This document shows positions 1 through 8,398 of a DNA stretch of 64,000 nt, in pieces; positions within the stretch are counted from its first letter, which is position 1, and every line of letters begins with the position of its first letter. Origin of the DNA: Acidihalobacter prosperus (GTDB lineage: Bacteria; Pseudomonadota; Gammaproteobacteria; DSM-5130; Acidihalobacteraceae); NCBI RefSeq assembly GCF_000754095.2, contig NZ_JQSG02000001.1, positions 124,001-188,000 of the forward strand, read 5' to 3'. A program made the position numbers and the translations under genes. Under the pieces are notes generated by a model that had not been told where the DNA came from, ran no database searches, and worked only from the letters and a program-made list of their open reading frames with translations.

Positions 1-580
1 TCGGGTCGAGATGATGCGTGAGCGAGGATTTGCCGACCCCGGACTGGCCGACGAACAGACTGGTGCGCCCGGCGAGTCGTGCGCGCAGGTCATCGATGCC
101 GCTGCCGTCGAGCGTACTGGTGGACAGTACTGGATATCCAAGGCCGGCATACAGGGTACGGGTCTCGGATACATGCGCCGCGGCTGCCGGCGCCAGCGCG
201 AGATCGATCTTGTTGATGACGATGGCCGCGTTGGCGCCGAGATCGGCGGTGCCGACGAGGTAGCGGTCGATCAGCCCCCAGTCGGGCGGCGGCCGGGTGG
301 CGACCACGATGACGACCTGATCGACGTTGGCGACGCCGGCACGCGGCCGCCCGCGATGATCCGGCCGCACGAGGCAATTGCGCCGCGGCAGCAGCGCGGT
401 GAGCACCGCCTTGTCGAACCCGTCCTCGTATTCGATTTCGTCGCCGCACACCGGCGCGCGTAGATGCTCGGGACCGCGTTTGACCAGATTGCGCGGCGAA
501 ACGGCCTTGTGCAGTCCACCGGCATCGTCGCGCACGATCAGTTCGGCACCGAAACGGGCGACCACCCGGCCTCGGGTCAT
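1..580 (-). CDS. rsgA: Ribosome small subunit-dependent GTPase RsgA, partial (N-terminal 193 codons)
   Basis: Circularly permuted GTPase that acts in late 30S maturation. The visible part holds an N-terminal OB-fold (about residues 1-65), then the G4 motif NKID at 123-126, then the G1 P-loop GQSGVGKS at 178-185. G4 before G1 is the RsgA permutation. The reading frame runs off the window at base 1, so the rest of the GTPase domain and the zinc-binding tail are not seen. The start ATG at 580 overlaps the phhB stop in an ATGA, so the two genes are probably translationally coupled. orn lies nearby on the other strand, as it often does in gammaproteobacteria. Confidence 0.93.
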   Translation of the reverse strand, partial: MTRGRVVARFGAELIVRDDAGGLHKAVSPRNLVKRGPEHLRAPVCGDEIEYEDGFDKAVLTALLPRRNCLVRPDHRGRPRAGVANVDQVVIVVATRPPPDWGLIDRYLVGTADLGANAAIVINKIDLALAPAAAAHVSETRTLYAGLGYPVLSTSTLDGSGIDDLRARLAGRTSLFVGQSGVGKSSLTHHLDP

Positions 581-927
581 GAGAACAGGGCGTCCACGCG
601 TGCGGCGCAGATGAAATCGTTGCGCGACAGTCCGCCGATGGCATGGGTCGAGTAGCGCACGCGACAGCGGTTGTAGCCGACTTCGAGATCGGGGTGATGG
701 TCTTCTCGATGGGCGATCCAGGCGACTGCGTTGACGAAGGCCATGGTGTCGTGGAAGTTCGCGAAGCCCAGTTCCCGCGCGATGGCGCGGCCGTCCTCGA
801 CCCGTTGCCAGTCCGGGTGCAGGCCGCTCATCAGGCGTGCCGCCTCGTCGTGATCGAGCGGCGGCACGCCGCCTTCGCAGGGCGCGCAGCGGCCTTGCCG
901 GAGGGTGTGGGTGATGCCGTCATTCAT
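577..927 (-). CDS. phhB: Pterin-4a-carbinolamine dehydratase
   Basis: Small cytosolic enzyme (116 aa) that dehydrates 4a-hydroxytetrahydropterin, recycling the cofactor of aromatic amino acid hydroxylases. The family signature is visible: EDHHPD around residues 75-80 with adjacent histidines H77 and H78, a later histidine at 95, and a conserved SRNDF near the end. I chose ATG 927 because an AGAGGAG ribosome site precedes it; the frame is open further upstream but would run towards the M48 gene with no better start. The gene lies between the M48 protease (28-base gap) and rsgA (4-base overlap). No phenylalanine hydroxylase gene is visible here. Confidence 0.9.
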   Translation of the reverse strand: MNDGITHTLRQGRCAPCEGGVPPLDHDEAARLMSGLHPDWQRVEDGRAIARELGFANFHDTMAFVNAVAWIAHREDHHPDLEVGYNRCRVRYSTHAIGGLSRNDFICAARVDALFS

Positions 928-955
928 GCGGGACTCCTCTGTTCTGAGGTCGGAT

Positions 956-2215
956 TCAGCGCGAGTCCGCCGCATCGAGTCGATGCAGGTGCTCGACCCG
1001 GATCGAGGCGGGTGGGTGCGAGTCATAGTAGGCCGAGTGCAGCGGGTCGGGCGTCAGCGTGCTGGCGTTGTCCCGGTACAGTTTGACCAGGGCATGCACC
1101 AGCGGCGTGGCACCGCCGGTCTGCAGATGCGCGAAGGCATCGGCCTCGAATTCCTGCTTGCGCGAGCGCCAGGAGAACAGCGGCGTGAGCGGGAAGGCGA
1201 AGCTCGGCAGGGCGATCAGAAACAGCAGCAGGGCCATGTGGGTGGATGGCGTGCTGACCCCGAGACCGGCGTAGAACCAGGGCTGTTGCATCAGCCAGGC
1301 CAGCAGTGCGAGACCGGCGAGGCTGAGTGCACTCATTAGCCACATGGCCTTCTGTACATGCCGGTGGCGATAATGTCCCAGTTCGTGAGCCAGCACGGCT
1401 TCGATTTCCTCGGGTTCGAGCTTGTCGATCAGGGTGTCGAAAAAGACGATGCGCTTGTTGCGCCCGAGTCCGGTGAAATAGGCGTTGCCGTGGCCCGAAC
1501 GTTTGGAACCGTCCATCACGTATATGCCCCTGGAGCGGAAACCGGTGCGTTCGAGCAGCGCCTCCACGCGCGCGCGCAGCGGGCCTTCCTCCAGTGGCTC
1601 GAAGCGATTGAACAGCGGTGCGATGAAGCGCGGAAAGGCCCAGGCCATGAGTAGGCTGAAGCCGGTCCACACCAGCCAGACGTACAGCCACCAGACGCTG
1701 CCCGTTCGCCCCATCAGCCACAGGATGAGCAACAGCAGAGGCACGCCGAGCATCAGCAGGAGCAGCGCCTGCAGCAGCAGATCGCCGAGGTAGGTGGCGG
1801 GGCGGGTGCGGTTGAAGCCGTGGCGCGCCTCGATCACGAAGGTGCGCCACAGCGCGAAGGGTTGATCGAGCAAGGCGCCGATGACGATCACGCTGAGTAC
1901 GGTCGCGGTGCCGGCCAGCAGCGGCGACCAGCCGGACGCGCGCCACAGCCGGTCGACCAGGTCGAGCCCGCCGCCCAGCGTCCAGCCGAGCAGGATCAAG
2001 GTCTCGAAAACGATCTCCAGACGGGAAAAGCGGACCCGGGCGACGGTGTAGTCGGCGGCGCGTTGGTGTGCTTCCAGCGGGATGGATGAGACGAAATCCG
2101 CCGGCACCCGTGTGCGGTGGTCGAGCACATGGCCAATCTGCCTGGCGGCGAGCCACAGACGAAGCGCAAGGCCGAGCGCGACGGCGGCGAGAAAGACGAG
2201 TGTAAACGCGTGCAT
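956..2215 (-). CDS. M48 family zinc metalloprotease, STE24/CAAX-protease-like
   Basis: Integral membrane metalloprotease of 419 aa, the usual size for STE24-type M48A enzymes. Hydrophobic segments lie near residues 5-22, 65-80, 100-120, 145-168, 175-195, 290-310 and 325-345. The zinc motif HELGH is at 277-281 and the third-ligand motif EFEAD at 355-359. Eukaryotic relatives cleave prenylated proteins; bacterial ones are thought to act in membrane protein quality control, and the substrate here is unknown. It is the first gene of a probable M48-phhB-rsgA unit. A second M48 protease, htpX, lies at 42.6 kb. Confidence 0.9.
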   Translation of the reverse strand: MHAFTLVFLAAVALGLALRLWLAARQIGHVLDHRTRVPADFVSSIPLEAHQRAADYTVARVRFSRLEIVFETLILLGWTLGGGLDLVDRLWRASGWSPLLAGTATVLSVIVIGALLDQPFALWRTFVIEARHGFNRTRPATYLGDLLLQALLLLMLGVPLLLLILWLMGRTGSVWWLYVWLVWTGFSLLMAWAFPRFIAPLFNRFEPLEEGPLRARVEALLERTGFRSRGIYVMDGSKRSGHGNAYFTGLGRNKRIVFFDTLIDKLEPEEIEAVLAHELGHYRHRHVQKAMWLMSALSLAGLALLAWLMQQPWFYAGLGVSTPSTHMALLLFLIALPSFAFPLTPLFSWRSRKQEFEADAFAHLQTGGATPLVHALVKLYRDNASTLTPDPLHSAYYDSHPPASIRVEHLHRLDAADSR

Positions 2216-2303
2216 GGCGGCTCCAGATCGGGGCGGTGCGGAATTCCGGGTCTAGTGTACGTGCTCGCTCGGCGCTTTTGCAGCGACCGGGCTTGGCGCA
2301 TGG

Positions 2304-2344
2304 ATCGTTTGATATAGAGAACATCGTTTCGTAAAATGTACGAT
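2304..2344 (+). promoter_or_regulatory. Candidate promoter/operator of the regulator-azlCD operon
   Basis: Two copies of ATCGTTT start 19 bases apart (2304 and 2323). The second also begins an inverted pair, ATCGT (2323-2327) and ACGAT (2340-2344). A -10-like TAAAAT lies at 2332-2337, between the arms. Repeats overlapping the likely promoter directly before a DNA-binding regulator fit an autoregulatory operator. This rests on spacing alone. Confidence 0.3.
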
Positions 2345-2346
2345 TC

Positions 2347-2898
2347 GTGGAGCAGGGCGGGACGGTGGACGGAATCCGTAAGGTGGTGGCAGGCAATCTG
2401 ACGCGGCTGCGTGGCTCGCGAGGCCTTACGTTGAGCCGCCTGGCCGAACTGGCCGGCATTTCCAAGGGCACCTTGTCGGCGCTGGAACAAGGGAACGGCA
2501 ATCCCACCATCGTCACCCTATGGGCGTTGGCCGACGCGCTGGCGGTGTCCTTCGGTGCTCTCGTCGAAGGCGCGGACACTTCGGTGCCCGACATTAACGA
2601 GGGTGTGCACGTGCGGCTGCTGGCGCGCGAGGACGGCCCCCCGCGGCTCGAAAGCTACCTGCTGACACTGGAGGCGGGCGCGGTGCGCGAGGCGGTGGGG
2701 CACGGCTTGCGCGTAGACGAGCGGGTCATCGTGTTGCAGGGCCAGGTCCGCGCGGGCGAGCTGGGCGCGACCCGCATGCTTGCGGCCGGCGTGGAGTGGA
2801 CGTTCGATGGCGCGAGACCTCATCTTTATGCGACGGGAGACGGTCCGGCAACCCTGCTGGTGATGATGCGCTACGCGGTCGCGGAGGCGAGGGCATGA
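2347..2898 (+). CDS. XRE-family regulator with C-terminal cupin-like domain
   Basis: Transcription regulator (183 aa) with an N-terminal helix-turn-helix (about residues 14-68, with the typical SKGTLSALEQG recognition region and NPT after it) and a C-terminal cupin-like sensor domain (about 85-178). Such HTH-cupin proteins often control the transporter beside them. Its stop overlaps the azlC start in ATGA, so it is the first gene of an azlCD operon and probably controls it. Two GTG starts are possible, 2347 and 2365; 2347 lies only nine bases after a -10-like TAAAAT. The ligand could be a branched-chain amino acid, but the sequence does not show it. Confidence 0.85.
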   Translation: MEQGGTVDGIRKVVAGNLTRLRGSRGLTLSRLAELAGISKGTLSALEQGNGNPTIVTLWALADALAVSFGALVEGADTSVPDINEGVHVRLLAREDGPPRLESYLLTLEAGAVREAVGHGLRVDERVIVLQGQVRAGELGATRMLAAGVEWTFDGARPHLYATGDGPATLLVMMRYAVAEARA

Positions 2899-3581
2899 GG
2901 GTCCTGCGGGATGGTTTTGCCGCCAGTGTGCCGATCGCGGCAGGCTATTTGCCGGTGGCCGTTGCCTTTGGCGTGGCAGGGCAGGCCAGCGGTTTGCCGT
3001 ACTGGTCGCTCGCCTTCGTCTCTGCGGTCGTCTATGCCGGTGCCAGCCAGTTCGCGTTGCTGGCTACGCTGTCGCTGGGAGCAGCGCCGCTGTCGGCGGC
3101 GCTGCTCGCACTGATCCTCAATCTGCGCCATTTCGTCTATGGTCCGGCCTTGAGCCGGCAGCTTGCCGGCTTGAACCGGCGCAGCCGGGCCGGCATTGCC
3201 TTCGGGCTGACCGACGAGACCTTCGCCGCCGCCTATGGTCGCCTGCCTGCGTCCGCTTCCGCGAAGATGCGGCGCGATTGGCTGGTGGGGCTTGAGATCG
3301 GCGCCTATCTGGCCTGGCAGGGCGGGACGACCTTGGGTGCGCTCGGCGGCGCCGGCATGCTCGCCTGGTCGCCGTTGTTCAAGCCGGTGCTGGATTTCGC
3401 CTTGCCGCTGTTATTCGTGCTGCTGCTGCCGCCGTTGCTCGGGCAGGCGCGCATGCGGGCGGCCTCGACCGCCGGGGCGCTGACGGCGCTGGCGTTGCAG
3501 TGGCAAGGAGAAAGCGCGGCGGCGTTGGTGGCCGCCGCGGTGGCCGGGATGGCCGCCGCCTGGCTGGCGCGCGTGCGATGA
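2895..3581 (+). CDS. azlC: AzlC family branched-chain amino acid exporter, large subunit
   Basis: Inner-membrane protein of 228 aa, close to YgaZ/AzlC length, with several hydrophobic helices and the family features GYLPVAVAFG near the N-terminus, YAGASQF, and LNLRH before the central loop. AzlC pairs with the small AzlD subunit to export branched-chain or similar amino acids. I chose ATG 2895 (MRVLRDGF) because it overlaps the upstream stop as ATGA and matches family N-termini; an in-frame upstream start would run deep into the regulator gene. azlD follows with the same kind of overlap. Confidence 0.93.
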   Translation: MRVLRDGFAASVPIAAGYLPVAVAFGVAGQASGLPYWSLAFVSAVVYAGASQFALLATLSLGAAPLSAALLALILNLRHFVYGPALSRQLAGLNRRSRAGIAFGLTDETFAAAYGRLPASASAKMRRDWLVGLEIGAYLAWQGGTTLGALGGAGMLAWSPLFKPVLDFALPLLFVLLLPPLLGQARMRAASTAGALTALALQWQGESAAALVAAAVAGMAAAWLARVR

Positions 3582-3919
3582 ATCTGCACGACTGGCTGAT
3601 CGGCGCCTGCGTGCTGGCGGTGGGGACATACGCCATCCGCCTGGCCGGCGCCTGGCTGGTAGGTTCGGCGGTGCGCGGCGAGCATCGCCTCGGCCGTCTG
3701 TTCGAGCCGGCCGGCGCGGCTCTGATCGCAGCCTTCGCGGTGGTGTCGCTGGTGCCGGCCGGGCACGCACCCGTGGCTGCGACCCTGGGCGGCGAGCTGC
3801 TGTCGCTGGTCGTCGCGCTTTGGCTTCAGCGTCTGAGCGGTCAGCTGTGGGTCGGCATGCTGGCGGGACTCGCCACCTACGGACTGTGGCTGGCCGTGGC
3901 TTCGGCCTGGCTGCAATGA
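3578..3919 (+). CDS. azlD: AzlD family branched-chain amino acid exporter, small subunit
   Basis: Membrane protein of 113 aa with about four hydrophobic helices, the partner of AzlC in export. TYAIRLAGAWL near the start and the repeated small-residue helices are typical of AzlD. The ATG at 3578 overlaps the azlC stop (ATGA), so the three genes regulator-azlC-azlD form one unit. No terminator is visible in the 71 bases before orn. Confidence 0.92.
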   Translation: MNLHDWLIGACVLAVGTYAIRLAGAWLVGSAVRGEHRLGRLFEPAGAALIAAFAVVSLVPAGHAPVAATLGGELLSLVVALWLQRLSGQLWVGMLAGLATYGLWLAVASAWLQ

Positions 3920-3990
3920 GCGGCGTGGGGTGACGCGGCCGGGTGAGCTAGAATGCCGCCACGTATACCGATGCCGAAGGAGAATGCCCG

Positions 3991-4542
3991 ATGCCCGCCA
4001 GTCCGGACAACCTGATCTGGATCGATCTCGAAATGACGGGACTCGATCCCCAGCAGGACGTCATCATCGAAATCGCCACCGTGGTGACCGACCGCGTGCT
4101 GAACGTTCTGGCGGAGGGACCGGTGCTGGCGATCCATCAGCCGGCCGCGGTGATGGCGGGGATGGACGAATGGAATCAGCGCCAGCACGGGCAGTCGGGG
4201 TTGATCGCCCGGGTGGCCGAGAGTCGGGTCGATGCGTCTGAAGCCGAGGCGCGCACGCTGGCGTTTCTGCGCGAGCATGTGCCGCCGGGCGTGTCGCCGA
4301 TGTGCGGCAACAGCATCTGCCAGGACCGGCGCTTTCTCGCGCGGCTGATGCCCGAGCTGGAGCGGTTCTTCCATTACCGCAATCTGGACGTGAGTACGCT
4401 CAAGGAGCTGGCGAAGCGCTGGTATCCGGGCGTCGCCAAGGGTTTTGCCAAGACCTCGGAGCACCTCGCGCTGGCGGATATCCGCGACTCCATCGAGGAG
4501 CTGCGCTACTACCGCGAATATCTGCTGCCGCCGCTCGAATGA
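3991..4542 (+). CDS. orn: Oligoribonuclease
   Basis: 3'-5' exoribonuclease (183 aa) that degrades di- and short oligoribonucleotides, including pGpG from c-di-GMP breakdown. All DEDDh catalytic residues are present: D12 and E14 in IDLEMTG, D112, H158 and D163. An AAGGAG ribosome site lies about ten bases before ATG 3991. Length and sequence match the E. coli family. The gene converges with the sulfurtransferase gene. Confidence 0.97.
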   Translation: MPASPDNLIWIDLEMTGLDPQQDVIIEIATVVTDRVLNVLAEGPVLAIHQPAAVMAGMDEWNQRQHGQSGLIARVAESRVDASEAEARTLAFLREHVPPGVSPMCGNSICQDRRFLARLMPELERFFHYRNLDVSTLKELAKRWYPGVAKGFAKTSEHLALADIRDSIEELRYYREYLLPPLE

Positions 4543-4557
4543 GCGGCGTGCGGGACG

Positions 4558-5385
4558 TCAGCTCGGGCCGTGTTCCAGCGGCAGGTGCTGTGCATTGCCC
4601 CAGTCCGACCAGGCGCCGGGGTAGCCCTTGACGTTGTTGTAGCCAAGGTGGCGCAGCAGCGCCCAGGTATGCGCTGAGCGGTGGTGCGTCTGGCAATAGC
4701 AGACGATTTCCTTGTCCGGCGTGACGCCCAGGGCTTCGAGTTCGCGTCGTAATTCGTCTTCCTCGCGGATGCGCAGGTTGCGGTTGCGGTCCATCGCCCG
4801 GGTCCACTCGAAATGCAGGGCGCCGGGGATGCGGCCGCCGCGCGCCGCGCGCACGTCGTGGCCGTGATATTCGGGTTGGGTTCGGGTGTCGAGAATCAGC
4901 ACCTGCGCGTCGCCCAGGCGCGCGGCGATGTAGTCGCGGTCGGCGACCACGCCGCCGTGGTAGTGCGCCTGGTACTGCGTCGGCTCCGGGGCGACGGCGG
5001 TGGCTTCGAGCGGATGTCCTTCGTTGGCCCAGGCGTGCAGTCCGCCGTTGAGCATGCGATGGCCTTCCAGGCCGTAGGCGGCCAGCGTCCACAGCAGGCG
5101 CGCGGCCTTGCCGCCACCCTCGTCATCGTAGGCCACGATGTGCTTGCCGTCGGCAAAGCCGATGGCGGAGAGCAGGGCGCTCATGCGCGGCTCGTCGGGC
5201 AGCAGCCCGGCCACCGGTGGCCGGGCGTCGACGATGTCGGCGTATTCGACGTGGACCGCGCCCGGTATGTGCCCGGACGAGTAGATCTCCGCCTTGCACA
5301 GATCGACCACGATCAGCCCGGGGTCGCCGAGCAGTCGTTCCAGTGCGTCGGGTTCGATCATCAGCGGGGTATTTGCGGTCATCAT
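4558..5385 (-). CDS. sseA: Two-domain sulfurtransferase (thiosulfate/3-mercaptopyruvate type)
   Basis: Tandem rhodanese protein of 275 aa: an inactive N-terminal rhodanese fold (about 5-120) and a C-terminal domain with the active loop CQTHHRS, whose cysteine would carry the persulfide. The loop is nearer to thiosulfate sulfurtransferases than to the CGSGVTA loop of mercaptopyruvate enzymes, so the donor is uncertain. ATG 5385 overlaps the nadB stop in ATGATG (a second ATG at 5382 is possible) after an AGGAG site, so nadB and this gene are coupled. Confidence 0.88.
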   Translation of the reverse strand: MMTANTPLMIEPDALERLLGDPGLIVVDLCKAEIYSSGHIPGAVHVEYADIVDARPPVAGLLPDEPRMSALLSAIGFADGKHIVAYDDEGGGKAARLLWTLAAYGLEGHRMLNGGLHAWANEGHPLEATAVAPEPTQYQAHYHGGVVADRDYIAARLGDAQVLILDTRTQPEYHGHDVRAARGGRIPGALHFEWTRAMDRNRNLRIREEDELRRELEALGVTPDKEIVCYCQTHHRSAHTWALLRHLGYNNVKGYPGAWSDWGNAQHLPLEHGPS

Positions 5386-7064
5386 GGATCTCCTGGCGTT
5401 TTCGCCGCCGGCGAGACGACCTGGGGCGGGAGGCCCGGTTGCGTCAGGTCCGGGGCGAGAAGGGTGTCGCACTGTTCCAGTGTGGGGTCCGCCTCGGGAA
5501 AATCCAAGGTGAAATGCAGCCCGCGGCTTTCGTGGCGCGCGAGGGCGGAAACGATGATCAGTTTGGCGACCAGGGCCAGATTGCGTAGCTCGACGAGGTT
5601 ATTGCCGATGCGGAAGTGGCGGTAGTACTCGTCGATTTCGGCCAGCAGCAGGTCGACGCGGCTGAGTGCGCGCCGCAGCCGCTTGCTGCTGCGCACGATG
5701 CCGACGTAATCCCACATGAATCGTCTCAATTCCGCCCAGTTGTGGGTGACCACGATCTCCTCGTCGGAGTCGCTCACCTGGCTGTCGTCCCAGGACGGCA
5801 GCGCTCGCGTGGCAGGGTGCGACGATGCATGTCGCGCATGGATGTCGGCGGCGGCGGCCTTGGCGAAGATCAGGCATTCGAGCAGCGAATTGCTGGCCAT
5901 GCGGTTGGCGCCGTGAAGGCCGGTGCAGGCGACTTCGCCGATGGCGTACAGACCCTCGATGTCGCTGCGCCCGTGCAGATCGGTGACCACGCCGCCGCAG
6001 GTGTAGTGGGCGGCCGGCACCACCGGGATCGGTTCCCTGGTCATATCGTAACCCAGCGACAGGCAGCGGGCGTGTATGTTGGGGAAATGTTCGCGGATGA
6101 AATCCGCAGGACGATGGCTGATGTCGAGATAGACGCAATCGATGCCCAGGCGTTTCATTTCATGATCGATGGCGCGTGCCACGATATCGCGCGGCGCGAG
6201 GTCGCCGCGTGGGTCGAATCGCTGCATGAAGCGTGTGCCGTCGGGCAGCTGCAGGCGCGCGCCCTCGCCGCGCAGGGCTTCGCTGATCAGAAATGCCTTG
6301 GCGCGGGGTTCGTAGAGCACGGTGGGATGGAACTGCATGAATTCCATGTTCGCCACACGGCAGCCGGCGCGCCAGGCCATGGCAATGCCGTCTCCCGAAG
6401 CGCCGTCCGGGTTGGAGGTGTAGAGGTAGACCTTGCTGGCGCCGCCGGTGGCCAGCACCACCGTGCGTGCGGCGATGGTGATCACGCGGTCGGAACTTCG
6501 ATCGAGGACATAGGCTCCAAGAACCCGGTCGTCGCCGGCGGCGCCGAGCTTGCGCGCGGTGATCAGGTCCACCGCGATGTGATTTTCGAGCAGGCTGATG
6601 CCGTGGTGCTCGCGGGCTCGGGCGATCAGCGTGGTTTCGACGTCGCGGCCGGTGGCGTCGGCCGCGTGCACCACTCGACGGTGGCTGTGTCCGCCCTCGC
6701 GGGTGAGGTGGTATTCGCCGCTGCGTCCGGATTCGCTGCGGCGGGTGAATGGCACGCCGAGTTCGCTGAGCCAGCGGATCGCATCGGGCGCGCCCTCGAC
6801 CGTCATGCGCACGGCATCGGGATGGTTGAGCCCGGCGCCGGCATCGAGCGTGTCGGCGGCATGGCTGTCGAAGGAATCGTGACGATCGAACACCGCGGAA
6901 ATGCCACCCTGCGCGTAGAACGTGCAGCCTTCGTGCAGCGGGCCTTTGCTCATGACGGCGACGCGCAGGGTGTCGGCCAGTCTCAGCGCGGCGCTTAGAC
7001 CCGCCGCGCCGCTGCCGATGATGAGGACGTCGTATTCCAGGTCTGTGCCTTGTGGGTGCGTCAT
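5382..7064 (-). CDS. nadB: L-aspartate oxidase
   Basis: FAD enzyme (560 aa) that oxidises L-aspartate to iminoaspartate, the first step of de novo NAD synthesis. The dinucleotide-binding motif [10 protein letters not shown] is near residue 15, QGGISA follows near 50, and the fumarate reductase/aspartate oxidase substrate motifs EFMQFHPT, the HYTCGG block and [14 protein letters not shown] are all present. ATG 7064 gives the family N-terminus; the frame is open upstream but enters the rpoE leader on the other strand. It is transcribed divergently from rpoE, as in many gammaproteobacteria. Confidence 0.97.
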   Translation of the reverse strand: MTHPQGTDLEYDVLIIGSGAAGLSAALRLADTLRVAVMSKGPLHEGCTFYAQGGISAVFDRHDSFDSHAADTLDAGAGLNHPDAVRMTVEGAPDAIRWLSELGVPFTRRSESGRSGEYHLTREGGHSHRRVVHAADATGRDVETTLIARAREHHGISLLENHIAVDLITARKLGAAGDDRVLGAYVLDRSSDRVITIAARTVVLATGGASKVYLYTSNPDGASGDGIAMAWRAGCRVANMEFMQFHPTVLYEPRAKAFLISEALRGEGARLQLPDGTRFMQRFDPRGDLAPRDIVARAIDHEMKRLGIDCVYLDISHRPADFIREHFPNIHARCLSLGYDMTREPIPVVPAAHYTCGGVVTDLHGRSDIEGLYAIGEVACTGLHGANRMASNSLLECLIFAKAAAADIHARHASSHPATRALPSWDDSQVSDSDEEIVVTHNWAELRRFMWDYVGIVRSSKRLRRALSRVDLLLAEIDEYYRHFRIGNNLVELRNLALVAKLIIVSALARHESRGLHFTLDFPEADPTLEQCDTLLAPDLTQPGLPPQVVSPAAKTPGDP

Positions 7065-7134
7065 AGAATCAGCTATTTTGTCACACTTTGTGGACCCGAT
7101 GCGCAGGGCCTTGTTACGGAACCAGGAGGGGGAC

Positions 7135-7173
7135 ATGGACGGAATAACGAACCCCCGGGAAGGACTTTCCTGA
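7135..7173 (+). CDS. Putative 12-codon leader peptide of rpoE
   Basis: A tiny ORF ([12 protein letters not shown]) preceded by a near-perfect ribosome site, AGGAGG at 7124-7129, five bases before ATG 7135. Its stop TGA (7171-7173) overlaps the rpoE start ATG as TGATG, the arrangement expected for translational coupling. E. coli has a longer leader, rseD, that couples translation into rpoE; this would be an analogue by position, with no sequence likeness. The strong site could alternatively be chance in a purine-rich leader. Confidence 0.5.
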   Translation: MDGITNPREGLS

Positions 7174-7751
7174 TGGAGCAAGGGGGTATTCCCGATGCGG
7201 AACTGGTGCGTCGTGTGCAGAGCGGGGACATGCGGGCCTTCGACCTGCTGGTGCGTAAATACCAGCACAAAATCCTCAACCTGATCGGGCGCTACGTCCA
7301 TGAGCCTTCGGCCGCGCAGGACGTCGCGCAGGAGGCCTTCATCAAGGCATATCGCGGATTGGGAAACTTTCGCGGTGAAAGTGCGTTCTATACCTGGCTG
7401 TACAGGATCGCGATCAACACCGCAAAGAATCATCTGGTGGCTGAATCGCGGCGTTCGCCCGAATACGAGGTGAACGCGGAAGACGCCGAGCGCCTCGATG
7501 GCGAATCCGGATTGAAAGAATATGCAACTCCTGAAGGGGAATTGTTGTCTGAGGAAATAAGGCAGCGAGTTTTCAATGCGATTGAAACCCTGCCAGAGGA
7601 TCTCAAGACCGCGATTACCCTGCGCGAGCTTGAGGGCATGAGCTACGAGGAGATCGCCCAGGTCATGGGATGTCCGATCGGGACGGTGCGCTCGCGGATA
7701 TTCCGCGCGCGCGAGTCGATAGACCGCAGTCTGCGGCCGTTATTGGACTAG
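7173..7751 (+). CDS. rpoE: RNA polymerase sigma-E factor (ECF)
   Basis: Extracytoplasmic-function sigma factor of 192 aa, the size of RpoE/AlgU. Region 2 (about residues 22-90) contains [14 protein letters not shown] and [15 protein letters not shown]; region 4 (about 135-185) has [23 protein letters not shown] and [12 protein letters not shown]. It directs the envelope-stress regulon and is held by RseA. ATG 7173 is used because a GGGAAGGA stretch and the leader-ORF stop immediately precede it. rseA and rseB follow; rseC and a mucD/degP gene are not in this cluster. Confidence 0.97.
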   Translation: MEQGGIPDAELVRRVQSGDMRAFDLLVRKYQHKILNLIGRYVHEPSAAQDVAQEAFIKAYRGLGNFRGESAFYTWLYRIAINTAKNHLVAESRRSPEYEVNAEDAERLDGESGLKEYATPEGELLSEEIRQRVFNAIETLPEDLKTAITLRELEGMSYEEIAQVMGCPIGTVRSRIFRARESIDRSLRPLLD

Positions 7752-7822
7752 CGCCATGTGCCGGGTGAGTTTTGAGGTATGACTTGATAGTCGGCTCCGT
7801 TACCGCCGGCAGGACGAAAAAC

Positions 7823-8386
7823 ATGACGACGATGACGCATAAAGACGAGCAAATTTCGGCTCTCATGGACGGGGAAAGCAGCCGTTTCGAGATCCGCAGG
7901 TCCGTTGACCTGCTGCTGAGCGATGCCGATCTGCGCGAACGCTGGGGCCGCTATCATCTTATCGGCGACGTGCTGCGTCGCGATGTGAAGCAGATTGCCG
8001 CCGCGGACTTCAGCGCCGGCGTCATGGCGCGGCTGGCTGCCGAGCAGGACGAGGCCGTGTCGCCTCGGCGCGCGCAGTCGCGCTGGGCCAAGCCGCTGCT
8101 GGGGTTTGCCATGGCTGCCTCGGTGGCGGGCGCAATGGTGATCGGCCTGCAATCCATGATGGGTCCCGGCCAGATTGGCGGCGATCTGATGCAGCAGGCG
8201 CTGCCGGGCAACGGTTTCGAACGCGTGGCCGATGTCGAGCCGACTGCAGATCCGGGACATCACGTGCCGACCCAGCTGGAAAGCTACATGCGCATGAACA
8301 GCTATCTGCTAAGCCACGCCGAACAGACGGGTGGGCAGGGCATGATGCCTTACGTGCGCATGGTCAGCTACACGCCTGCCCGCTAG
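7823..8386 (+). CDS. rseA: Anti-sigma-E factor RseA
   Basis: Inner-membrane anti-sigma factor of 187 aa. The cytoplasmic N-terminal domain (about 5-75, with QISALMDGE and RWGRYHLIGDVLR) matches the RseA/MucA sigma-binding domain; one membrane helix spans about 91-110 and the periplasmic tail follows. Regulated proteolysis of this tail would release RpoE. ATG 7823 is chosen over an upstream TTG because family proteins begin close to the MTHKDEQISALMDGE block. Confidence 0.92.
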   Translation: MTTMTHKDEQISALMDGESSRFEIRRSVDLLLSDADLRERWGRYHLIGDVLRRDVKQIAAADFSAGVMARLAAEQDEAVSPRRAQSRWAKPLLGFAMAASVAGAMVIGLQSMMGPGQIGGDLMQQALPGNGFERVADVEPTADPGHHVPTQLESYMRMNSYLLSHAEQTGGQGMMPYVRMVSYTPAR

Positions 8387-8398
8387 GCGACTTCAGGC

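Noticed and set aside
3930-3954. Promoter for orn with TGACGC and TAGAAT
   Set aside because: The spacing between the hexamers is 13-14 bases, too short for a standard promoter.
7065-7134. Sigma-E-type autoregulatory promoter before rpoE
   Set aside because: A GGAACC is present at 7118-7123, but no matching -10 is found at the right distance and it overlaps the ribosome site region of the leader ORF.
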